DNA of 6,816 nucleotides from Sporichthyaceae bacterium. GTDB taxonomy: Bacteria; Actinomycetota; Actinomycetes; JACCYY01. A program made the position numbers and the translations under genes. Positions 1-6,792 of the stretch are shown here, piece by piece. Positions within the stretch are counted from its first letter, which is position 1, and each line of letters starts with the position of its first letter. The stretch is from contig JACCYY010000030.1 of the NCBI GenBank assembly GCA_013696235.1, forward strand, positions 1-6,816, written 5' to 3'. Below the pieces are notes generated by a model. It saw only the letters and a program-made list of their open reading frames with translations. It made no database searches and was not told the DNA's origin.

Positions 1-48
1 CGCTCGGGTCACGCCCGACGGGGCAGGCGGAGAGGTCGGCTCAGCCAC
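1..48 (-). CDS. Possible 5' end of the gene after lspA (RluD-type pseudouridine synthase by position only), cut by the window edge
   Basis: A GTG at 48 overlaps the last codons of lspA and opens a frame that stays open for 16 codons to the window edge ([16 protein letters not shown]). A second GTG lies at 12. No Shine-Dalgarno-like sequence precedes the GTG at 48, so translation would depend on coupling to lspA. No domain is visible in so short a piece. The only argument for an RluA/RluD family pseudouridine synthase is that, as I recall, rluD follows lspA in Streptomyces and many other bacteria. The true start may lie outside the window. Confidence 0.3.
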   Translation of the reverse strand, partial: MAEPTSPPAPSGVTRA

Positions 49-612
49 TGGCGGCGTCGGACGGCCGGTCGTCGACCTGTCCTCGGTGGACCTGTGTGCC
101 ATCGACCTGCGTGTCGTCGACGGGCACACCGCGGAACGTGAGCACCACCATCAGCGCCCCAGCGCAGACGATCGAGCTGTCCGCGACGTTGAACACCGGC
201 CAGTTCGGCAGCTCGAGGAAGTCGACGACGTGCCCCTCGAGCGGGCCCGGCGGTCGGAAGAGCCGGTCGATCAGGTTGCCGATCGCGCCACCGAGGAGCA
301 GTCCGAGCGCGATCGCCCACGCCCGGCTGGTCAACCGGCGGGCGACCCGCACGATGACCACCGACACCAGGACCGCGACGACGGTCAGCACGACCGTGAA
401 CCCGGCGGCGAGACCGAACGCAGCGCCGGCGTTGCGCACCAGGCGAAGCGTGAGGACGCCGCCGAGGAGCTCGATCGGTGCGCGGTCGGTCAGCGCCGAC
501 ACCGCGACGACCTTGGTGACCTGGTCCACCAGCACCAAGGCCGCGGCAAGCGCGAGGACGAGCCGGATGCGAAACCGGCCAGCGGTCGGGGCGCACTCCC
601 CCGGCGGCAGGC

Positions 613-640
<28 letters not shown>
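41..640 (-). CDS. lspA: Lipoprotein signal peptidase (signal peptidase II, LspA)
   Basis: LspA is an inner-membrane aspartyl protease that removes the signal peptide of prolipoproteins after diacylglyceryl transfer to the lipobox cysteine. With the ATG at 640 the protein has 199 residues, slightly long for the family. The signature blocks are present: DQVTK at 39-43 after the first membrane segment, RNAGAAFG at 69-76, GNLIDR at 121-126 with catalytic Asp125, and FNVADS at 150-155 with catalytic Asp154. Four hydrophobic segments fit the family: about 25-43, 76-98, 107-127 and 150-169. The hydrophilic C-terminal tail (about 30 residues) has a repeated TQV/QVDD pattern and is not part of the catalytic core. 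The start lies inside the end of the DksA-like gene and has no clear Shine-Dalgarno sequence, which suggests translational coupling. An in-frame GTG at 649 would add three residues. Function is clear; the start is less certain. Confidence 0.96.
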
Positions 641-1464
<824 letters not shown>

Positions 1465-1473
1465 CTCGGGCAT

Positions 1474-1479
1474 CCCTTC
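1474..1479 (-). promoter_or_regulatory. Ribosome binding site that decides the start of the DksA-like gene
   Basis: GAAGGG on the minus strand lies 9 bases before the ATG at 1464. The other in-frame ATGs do not fit: the one at 1473 touches this site directly, and the one at 1485 has no purine-rich sequence ahead of it. Confidence 0.65.
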
Positions 1480-1517
1480 GGTCATCGGCTCGTGGTCGGG
1501 CCGATCAGGTGCGCCGC

Positions 1518-1546
1518 ACCCTAACCCGCGCCCCGGACGCACTCAA
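1518..1546 (-). promoter_or_regulatory. Probable promoter of the DksA-like gene - lspA operon
   Basis: Read on the minus strand there is a -35-like TTGAGT (1541-1546), a spacer of exactly 17 bases, and a -10-like TAGGGT (1518-1523) that fits the actinobacterial TAnnnT pattern. Transcription would start near 1511, giving a leader of about 47 bases before the ATG at 1464. This is pattern matching without experimental support. Confidence 0.6.
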
Positions 1547-1633
1547 CCAGGCTCACCGGAGCGCCCCTCGTCAACCCGTCGGGGCGGGGTCGCGCCGGTG
1601 CGGAACCCGGTACCAGCCCGGCGGAGGGCTGCC

Positions 1634-1639
1634 TACACT
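1634..1639 (+). promoter_or_regulatory. Probable -10 box of the ileS promoter
   Basis: TACACT fits the TAnnnT form of actinobacterial housekeeping promoters and would start transcription near A1646, giving a leader of about 290 bases that contains the whole T-box. No convincing -35 hexamer lies 16-19 bases upstream (the 17-base position reads TACCAG), so the call rests on the -10 box and its place before the riboswitch. Confidence 0.45.
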
Positions 1640-1657
1640 GGTCGGACTGCACGGTGT

Positions 1658-1680
1658 TGACGGGGACGCGTCCCGCGTCA
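1658..1680 (+). other. Strong hairpin near the 5' end of the ileS leader
   Basis: TGACG (1658-1662) pairs with CGTCA (1676-1680), and GGGA (1663-1666) with TCCC (1671-1674), leaving loop CGCG and a single bulged G1675. At its core is the perfect 12-bp palindrome GGGACGCGTCCC (1663-1674). It lies about 12 bases after the inferred transcription start and before the T-box core. It could be a stabilising 5' hairpin of the leader RNA or a protein-binding site in DNA. Confidence 0.5.
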
Positions 1681-1689
1681 CGCGAGCCA

Positions 1690-1937
1690 TGAGCGACCCG
1701 GGAACGGTGCGAGCCCGGGGGCGAGCGGCGCGAGGAACATCACCCCCGAGCCGCCGGAAGAAACGCCGTCCAGCCGAGACGGCGCTAGACCCGGCAGCAG
1801 TGCTCTCGAGTGGGTCGACGCCGCACCCGTGGCGTCGGCCAAGGAGGGTGGTACCGCGGAGCGGCCCGCACCGGCCGCCTCGTCCCTCTGCGAAGCGCGC
1901 AGCCACACCCGGCTGGCGCCGGCTTCCGGAGGCTGCC
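1690..1937 (+). promoter_or_regulatory. Isoleucine T-box riboswitch, translational type, ahead of ileS
   Basis: The hallmark T-box sequence AGGGTGGTACCGCG is at 1845-1858. Its bulge TGGT can pair with the ACCA end of uncharged tRNA-Ile. The likely specifier is ATC (Ile) at 1739-1741, followed by A1742 and the 3' strand of a helix (CGGGGG 1716-1721 with CCCCCG 1743-1748), the usual specifier-loop arrangement. Further stems are 1764-1770/1778-1784 and 1816-1822/1831-1837, with GACCC 1788-1792 able to pair with GGGTC 1812-1816. The antisequestrator pairs AGGG 1845-1848 with CCCT 1884-1887, with inner stem GCGGCC 1861-1866 / GGCCGC 1873-1878. The competing sequestrator pairs 1873-1881 with 1929-1937 (8 of 9 bases), covering the ribosome binding site. 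No terminator with a U-run is seen, so control is probably on translation. The 5' boundary and Stem I details are approximate. Confidence 0.93.
1928..1932 (+). promoter_or_regulatory. Ribosome binding site of ileS, the target of the T-box switch
   Basis: GGAGG lies 5 bases before the ATG at 1938. It fixes the start within a much longer upstream open frame. Four of its five bases (1929-1932) lie within the 3' strand of the predicted sequestrator helix, so it would be hidden when tRNA-Ile is charged. Confidence 0.9.
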
Positions 1938-4900
1938 ATGTATCGCCAGGTCCCGACCCAGGTCGACCTTCCCGCTGTCGAGCGCGACGTGCTCGCGTTC
2001 TGGGCCGACGCCAAGATCTTCCAGCGGACGCTCGAGCGGGGGGCGGGCGGCCCGGCCTGGGTGTTCTACGAAGGCCCGCCGACCGCGAACGGCCGCCCAG
2101 GTACCCACCACGTCGAGGCCCGCGTGTTCAAGGACCTCTTCCCGCGGTTCAAGACCATGAACGGGTACGACGTGCCGCGCAAGGCCGGCTGGGACTGCCA
2201 CGGCCTGCCGGTCGAGCTCGCCGTGGAGAAGGAGCTCGGCTTCACCGGCAAGGCCGACATCGAGGCGTACGGCGTCGCCGAGTTCAACGCGAGGTGCCGG
2301 GAGTCGGTGCTCCGGCACGTCGACGCGTTCGAGGAGCTCACCACCCGGATGGGCTACTGGGTCGACATGGCCGACCCGTACCGGACGATGGACCCGGAGT
2401 ACGTCGACAGCGTCTGGTGGTCGCTCAAGGAGATCCACGGCAAGGGCCTGCTGGTCGAGGACTACCGCATCACGCCGTACTGCCCCCGGTGCGGCACGGG
2501 TCTGTCCGACCACGAGCTCGGCCAGCCGGGAGCGTACGAGACCGTCGTCGACCCGTCGGTCTACGTGCGACTCCCGGTGACGAAGGGGCCGCTCGCCGAG
2601 CTCGGCGCGGCGTTGCTCGTGTGGACCACCACGCCGTGGACGCTGGTCTCGAACGCGCTGGTCGCGGTCCACCCGGACGTCGACTACGTCGCCGCCCGGC
2701 CGGCCGGTTCCGACGAGGTCCTGGTCGTCGCCGAACCGCTCGCCGACGCCACGCTCGGCGAGGGGCACGCCGTGCTGGCGACCTGGTCGGGGCGCGAGCT
2801 GGCCGGCACGCGCTACCGGGCGCCGTTCGACCTGGTCGCGTGGCCCGAGGGGAGTGACAAGCACTTCGTCGTGACCGAGACGTACGTGACGACGGAGGAC
2901 GGGTCCGGACTGGTCCATCAGTCCCCCGCGCACGGCGAGGACGACTTCCGGAGCTGCCGAGAGCACGGCGTGCCGATGCTCAACCCGATCGGACCGGACG
3001 GCGCGTTCCTGACCGACGTCGGGCTGGTCGGCGGCATGTTCTTCAAAAAGGCCGACGAGGTGCTCGTTCGCGACCTCGAGGCGCGCGGCATCGTGTGGCG
3101 TCACGGGGAGTACGAGCACGCGTACCCGCACTGCTGGCGCTGCCACACACCGCTCATGTACTACGCACTGCCGTCCTGGTACGTCCGCACGACCGCGCGC
3201 AAGGACGCCCTGCTGCGCGAGAACGAGCGCACGACGTGGTACCCCGAGCACATCAAGTGGGGCCGGTACGGGGACTGGCTGCGCAACAACATCGACTGGT
3301 CGCTGTCCCGAACCCGCTACTGGGGCACGCCGCTGCCGATCTGGCGCAACGACGAGGACCCGGCGAACGTCGTGTGCGTCGGCTCGCGCGCCGAGCTCGG
3401 CGAGCTGGTCGGCTCGGACCTTCGCGACCTCGACCCGCACCGGCCGTTCGTCGACGACCTCACCTTCACCCTCCCCGGGGTGTCCGGGACGTTCCGACGG
3501 GTCCCCGAGGTGATCGACGCCTGGTACGACTCCGGCTCGATGCCCTTCGCGCAGTGGGGCTACCCGTACGTCCCGGGCAGCGCGGGTCGGCTGGAGCAGG
3601 CATACCCGGCGCAGTTCGTCTGCGAGGCGCTGGACCAGACCCGCGGCTGGTTCTACACGCTCATGGCGATCGGCACCCTGGTCTTCGACCAGTCTCCGTA
3701 TGAGCACGTGCTGTGTCTCGGGCTGATCATGGCCGAGGACGGCCGGCGGATGTCCAAGCACCTCGGCAACATCCTGGAGCCGATCCCCGTGATGGAGGAG
3801 CACGGCGCGGACGCGCTGCGCTGGTTCATGGCGTGCTCGGGCTCGCCATGGGGCGCCCGTCGGGTCGGGCCGACCGTGCTGCGCGAGATCGTCCGCAAGG
3901 TACTGCTGACGTACTGGAACACCGCCTCGTTCCTCACGCTGTACGCGCGCGCCGCGGAATGGACGCCGGCGGTCGGTGCCCCGGAGCGCGACACGCGGCC
4001 GACCATGGACCGCTGGGCCCTGGTCGAGCTCGACGCCGTGGTGGCCGACGTGACCACCGCGCTGGAGCAGTTCGACGCGCAACGGGCCGGTCAGCGGATG
4101 GCGGCATTCGTGGACGACCTGTCGAACTGGTACGTCCGCCGGTCCCGGCGCCGCTTCTGGGCCGGTGACCCGGCCGCGCTCGCCACCTTGCACACGTGCC
4201 TGGAGACGCTGACCCGGCTGCTCGCGCCGATCACGCCGTTCATTACCGAGCGGCTGTGGCAGGACGTGGTGCGTCCGGTCTCGGCAGGCGCGGCGGAGTC
4301 CGTGCACCTGGCCACCTGGCCGCACGTCGCCCTCGACCCGAACGTGGCGGACGGCGCCGACGCCGCGCTCCCCGAGCACATGGCGCTCGTCCGCCGGCTG
4401 GTCGAGCTCGGCCGGGCCGCCCGTGCCGAGTCCGGCTTCCGTACGAGGCAGCCGCTCCGACGAGCGCTCGTCGTCGCCGACGGCTGGGCAGACGTCCCGG
4501 CCGACCTGCGGGCCGAGCTGGCGGCCGAGCTCAACGTCGGGAGCATCTCGACCCTCGAGCCGGGGGCCGGGGGTGAGCACCTGGTCGACGTGTCGGTGAA
4601 GGCGAACTTCCGCAGCCTCGGCAAACGGTTCGGGAACCGGACCCCGGCAGTCGCTGCGGCGGTGGCCGCGGCGGCACCGGAACCGCTGGTCGCGGCGCTT
4701 CGGTCGGCCGGCCGGGCGGTCGTGCCGGTGGACGGGACCGACGTCGAGCTCCGGCCTGAGGACGTCGTCGTCCAGGAGTCCCCGCGCGAGGGTTGGACGG
4801 TCGCCAGCGCCGGTGGCGAGACGCTGGGGCTGGACCTCGCCATGACCCAGGAGCTCGAGGCGGCCGGCCGCGTGCGGGACATCATCCGGACGATCCAGGA

Positions 4901-5132
4901 GGGGCGGAAACGGTCTGGCTTCGAGATGACGCAGCGCATCGAGGTCGTCTGGCGCGCGACCGACCCGGTCACAGCGGAGCTCATGCGCGCGCAGAGCGCG
5001 ACCATCGCGGCCGAGGTGCTCGCCTCCAGGATGGCCGAGGCCGCTCCGAACCAGCCCCTTCATGGCCCCGACAGCAGCCTCGTGGTCGACGACGAGATCG
5101 GCGTGAGCCTGGCGATGGTGCCGATTCGCTAG
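1938..5132 (+). CDS. ileS: Isoleucyl-tRNA synthetase, eukaryote-like IleS2 type, with a GTHH signature motif
   Basis: A cytosolic class I synthetase that joins isoleucine to tRNA-Ile and hydrolyses mischarged valine. It has 1064 residues, normal for the IleS2 group. The catalytic Rossmann core starts with GPPTANG (46-52), but the usual H-x-G-H reads Gly55-Thr-His-His58. The CP1 editing domain (about 195-400) has the threonine-rich WTTTPWTL at 229-236 and His330 and Asp339, matching E. coli His333 and Asp342, so editing looks intact. Cys pairs 182/185 and 399/402 suit zinc binding. The KMSKS loop reads RMSKH (604-608), keeping the second Lys607. The anticodon-binding helical domain runs from about 690 to 850 and includes SNWYVRRSRRRFW (729-741). 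The C-terminal IleS2 domain covers about 865-1064. The start follows GGAGG at 5 bases; the frame upstream is the T-box leader. Regulation is by the T-box. IleS2 enzymes are generally mupirocin-resistant. Confidence 0.98.
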   Translation: MYRQVPTQVDLPAVERDVLAFWADAKIFQRTLERGAGGPAWVFYEGPPTANGRPGTHHVEARVFKDLFPRFKTMNGYDVPRKAGWDCHGLPVELAVEKELGFTGKADIEAYGVAEFNARCRESVLRHVDAFEELTTRMGYWVDMADPYRTMDPEYVDSVWWSLKEIHGKGLLVEDYRITPYCPRCGTGLSDHELGQPGAYETVVDPSVYVRLPVTKGPLAELGAALLVWTTTPWTLVSNALVAVHPDVDYVAARPAGSDEVLVVAEPLADATLGEGHAVLATWSGRELAGTRYRAPFDLVAWPEGSDKHFVVTETYVTTEDGSGLVHQSPAHGEDDFRSCREHGVPMLNPIGPDGAFLTDVGLVGGMFFKKADEVLVRDLEARGIVWRHGEYEHAYPHCWRCHTPLMYYALPSWYVRTTARKDALLRENERTTWYPEHIKWGRYGDWLRNNIDWSLSRTRYWGTPLPIWRNDEDPANVVCVGSRAELGELVGSDLRDLDPHRPFVDDLTFTLPGVSGTFRRVPEVIDAWYDSGSMPFAQWGYPYVPGSAGRLEQAYPAQFVCEALDQTRGWFYTLMAIGTLVFDQSPYEHVLCLGLIMAEDGRRMSKHLGNILEPIPVMEEHGADALRWFMACSGSPWGARRVGPTVLREIVRKVLLTYWNTASFLTLYARAAEWTPAVGAPERDTRPTMDRWALVELDAVVADVTTALEQFDAQRAGQRMAAFVDDLSNWYVRRSRRRFWAGDPAALATLHTCLETLTRLLAPITPFITERLWQDVVRPVSAGAAESVHLATWPHVALDPNVADGADAALPEHMALVRRLVELGRAARAESGFRTRQPLRRALVVADGWADVPADLRAELAAELNVGSISTLEPGAGGEHLVDVSVKANFRSLGKRFGNRTPAVAAAVAAAAPEPLVAALRSAGRAVVPVDGTDVELRPEDVVVQESPREGWTVASAGGETLGLDLAMTQELEAAGRVRDIIRTIQEGRKRSGFEMTQRIEVVWRATDPVTAELMRAQSATIAAEVLASRMAEAAPNQPLHGPDSSLVVDDEIGVSLAMVPIR

Positions 5133-5182
5133 CCCGTGCGTCGATTCGTGTCGTTGTGGGTGTCGTCGCGCCAATCCCGAGC

Positions 5183-5237
5183 TGGCACGGGGTCACCCAG
5201 TGCCAAACTGTTTGGCACGGGGTGACCCCGTGCCAAA
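5183..5237. repeat. Nested tandem palindromes between convergent ileS and divIVA; probable two-way terminator
   Basis: Two related palindromes lie side by side. The first, 5183-5205, pairs TGGCAC (5183-5188) with GTGCCA (5200-5205) and GGGT with ACCC, with one mismatch (5189/5199). The second, 5211-5237, is a perfect 13-bp inverted repeat of TTTGGCACGGGGT around one central base. The 3' arm of the first also pairs perfectly with the 5' arm of the second (GTGCCAAA / TTTGGCAC). As a whole, 5183-5235 is symmetric about T5209 with 25 of 26 base pairs complementary. It begins 50 bases after the ileS stop and 32 bases beyond the divIVA stop, a good place to stop both transcripts, but no long U-run follows on either strand. 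It could instead be a copy of a dispersed palindromic repeat. Confidence 0.85.
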
Positions 5238-5269
5238 CGCCCGTCGTGGAGCGCGCGTCGAGGCGGCGC

Positions 5270-6295
5270 TCAGAGCGTGCTGTGGTCCTCGCCCTTGCGC
5301 TCCTCCTCCTCGAGGATCCGGCCGAGGGCGCTACGCCCGCCGCCGGTCCCCGAGGTGCCGTACGGGGAGCTCGCTCCTGCCGAGCTCGGCGTGGCCGCTG
5401 ACTCGGCCGACGCGTTGGACTCGGTCGGGCCGCTGTCGTCGCTCTCCCCCCCGTGGCTGCCGGCGTAGGCATGGCTCGCGCCCTGCGTGCCAGCGCCCGG
5501 TGTCGCGCGCCTGGCGTCGGACCCGCTGTCGGCGGATCCGCCCCCAGTGCTCGCCGCCGGAGCCAGCGGCGTGTCGTCGCTGCCGCGGGAGGTGAGCTGG
5601 GTGAGCTGACCCTCGAGGAACGAGCGCAACCGTCCCCGGTACTCGCGCTCGAACGACTTGAGACCTTCGACCTCGTGCGAGAGCCGGGCTCGCTCGGCCT
5701 CGAGCTTGCCCAGCGCGGTCTGCCGCTGCTGCTCGAGCTGCTGCTCGAGCGAGACCGTCCGCTCCCGAGTCTCGCGGTCGACCTGGTCGGCCTTGCTGCG
5801 AGCGTCGGTGGTGAGCCGGTCAGCCTGCTCCTTGGCGTCGGTGACCGTCGTCTCGGCCTCGGCGCGGGCCTCGTCGATCAGTTGGTCGGCCGTGCGCTGG
5901 GCAAGCGAGAGCAGCTTCGAGGCGGCCGCCGGGGCATCCTCAGCGGTCCGCACCACGATCTCCTGCGGCCGCGCGACCGGGGCCGGCACGGGAGCCGCTG
6001 CGACCGGCACGGGAGCCGCTGCGACTGGCTCGGGCTCGCGCTCGGGCTCGCGCTCTGGCTCTGGGTCCGGCTCGGGGGTCCTCACCGCCGCCGCGGGGGC
6101 GGGGGCGGCAGTGGTGGCCTCGGCGCGACCGGCGTCCGCGATCTTCTGCCGAAGGTCGTCGTTCTCCTTCAACAAGCGGATCAGCTCGGCCTCGACCTCG
6201 TCGAGGAACTCGTCGACCTCCGCCTGCTCATAACCTTCGCGCAGGCGGACGGTCGTGAAGAGCTTGTTCCGCACGTCCTCGGGAGTCAGAGGCAT
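5270..6295 (-). CDS. divIVA: DivIVA/Wag31 polar growth and division-site protein
   Basis: DivIVA binds curved membrane through its N-terminal domain, assembles through coiled coils and, in actinobacteria, directs tip growth and wall synthesis. The 341-residue product starts with the family signature MPLTPEDVRNK, followed by the membrane-contact loop (Phe13, Arg17, Arg19) and a first coiled coil at about 25-55. A Pro/Glu/Ala-rich linker spans about 56-118, with imperfect EPER and VAAAPVP repeats. A second long coiled coil covers about 119-237. A Ser/Gly/Ala-rich, probably disordered stretch (238-319) leads to a charged end, GGRSALGRILEEEERKGED (319-337). The start is supported by GAGGT 5 bases upstream. 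It lies downstream of the YggT gene on the same strand, separated by 212 bases with several hairpins, so it probably has its own promoter. In relatives it can be phosphorylated by Ser/Thr kinases; no site can be assigned here. Confidence 0.97.
   Translation of the reverse strand: MPLTPEDVRNKLFTTVRLREGYEQAEVDEFLDEVEAELIRLLKENDDLRQKIADAGRAEATTAAPAPAAAVRTPEPDPEPEREPEREPEPVAAAPVPVAAAPVPAPVARPQEIVVRTAEDAPAAASKLLSLAQRTADQLIDEARAEAETTVTDAKEQADRLTTDARSKADQVDRETRERTVSLEQQLEQQRQTALGKLEAERARLSHEVEGLKSFEREYRGRLRSFLEGQLTQLTSRGSDDTPLAPAASTGGGSADSGSDARRATPGAGTQGASHAYAGSHGGESDDSGPTESNASAESAATPSSAGASSPYGTSGTGGGRSALGRILEEEERKGEDHSTL
5983..6064 (-). repeat. Short tandem repeats coding the DivIVA linker
   Basis: Two perfect 21-bp direct repeats abut at 5983-6003 and 6004-6024; each starts CCGGCACGGGAGCC on the plus strand, and together they code the doubled VAAAPVP. 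Next to them are two perfect 12-bp units CTCGGGCTCGCG (6029-6040, 6041-6052) and a degenerate third (6053-6064), coding EPER-type repeats. All units are multiples of three, so length changes keep the frame. Confidence 0.93.
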
Positions 6296-6413
6296 GTGCC
6301 ACCTCGGTGTCGTTGGCGGGGTCTGGGCAGCGCGGCCGGCACCCGGTGGCAGGGGTGGTCAAGACGTCCACGGACGGCCGGCAGCGCGGTCAACGGTAGC
6401 GCGTTGCGGTCTC

Positions 6414-6503
6414 GGCCGGTGACTGGCCGGCCCTGCGCCTGCGGTCAGCAGGCGCCGTACGGGTGGAGCGCTCCTGTTGGGAGCGGCCGCCGGCCGCCCT
6501 CCC
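6414..6503 (-). other. Cluster of three hairpins between yggT and divIVA, possibly terminating or processing the yggT transcript
   Basis: Just after the yggT stop, GGGAG (6479-6483) can pair with CTCCC (6499-6503), extended by GGC 6485-6487 / GCC 6496-6498. Next comes a perfect 8-bp stem GCGCCTGC / GCAGGCGC (6435-6442 / 6448-6455) with a 5-base loop, then GGCCGG / CCGGCC (6414-6419 / 6427-6432). Between the first two lies the 10-bp palindrome GGAGCGCTCC (6465-6474). None is followed by a U-run in the direction of transcription. In DNA this rich in G and C some hairpins arise by chance, but the 8-bp perfect stem is notable. Confidence 0.4.
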
Positions 6504-6507
6504 GGGC

Positions 6508-6792
6508 TCAGAACACGCTCTCGACCACGCGCTGCAGGACCTGCACGATGATGATCAGGATGAGGAAGGCGAGGTCGATCGCGATCCCGCCGATCCGCAG
6601 GGGCGGGATGAACCGACGGATGAGCTTCAGCGGCGGATCGGTCAGCGTGTACGTCACCTCGAGCGCGACCAGCATCGGACCGCGCGGCTCGTAGGACCGA
6701 GCGAACTGGAAGACGAAGTCCATGATCAACCGGAAGATGAGCAGCAGGAAGTAGATCCAGAGCGCTGCTGACAGGATGTCCCCGACGATCAT
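6508..6792 (-). CDS. yggT: YggT-family small integral membrane protein
   Basis: The 94-residue protein matches the YggT (YlmG) family in size and layout. A first membrane helix spans about 4-24, a conserved middle segment includes TDPPLKLIRRFIPPLR (51-66), and a second helix spans about 68-88. The biochemical role is not settled; relatives are linked to division, chromosome or chloroplast nucleoid distribution and osmotic tolerance. In Gram-positive bacteria and actinobacteria it lies between sepF and divIVA, and the divIVA downstream here agrees. SepF would be expected just beyond the right edge. The ATG at 6792 has only a weak purine-rich sequence ahead (AGG, 8 bases upstream), so translation may depend on an upstream gene. 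No odd residues or truncation are visible. Confidence 0.95.
   Translation of the reverse strand: MIVGDILSAALWIYFLLLIFRLIMDFVFQFARSYEPRGPMLVALEVTYTLTDPPLKLIRRFIPPLRIGGIAIDLAFLILIIIVQVLQRVVESVF

Noticed and set aside
1465..1542. Longer DksA-like protein starting at GTG 1542
   Set aside because: The GTG overlaps the -35 box of a good minus-strand promoter, upstream of the inferred transcription start, and lacks a ribosome binding site; the ATG at 1464 has one.
1657..1685. Second ileS promoter with TTGACG as -35
   Set aside because: No TAnnnT-like -10 lies at 16-19 bases; the TTGACG is part of the leader hairpin.
1509..1937. N-terminal extension of IleS from an upstream in-frame start
   Set aside because: The stretch is the T-box leader. 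The ATG at 1938 has GGAGG at 5 bases and begins the expected IleS N-terminus.
1785..5174. An 1129-codon open frame on the minus strand opposite ileS
   Set aside because: It is the antisense shadow of ileS in GC-rich DNA: its product is low-complexity and rich in Arg, Val, Asp and His with no domain, whereas the plus strand shows every IleS motif.
5150..5245. Short repeated peptide WHGVTPCQT coded across the palindrome
   Set aside because: It results from the palindromic DNA being open in several frames; no start, ribosome binding site or conserved context supports translation.
5453..6694. A 413-codon plus-strand frame opposite divIVA and yggT
   Set aside because: It crosses two well-supported minus-strand genes and the spacer between them, and shows no recognisable family features.
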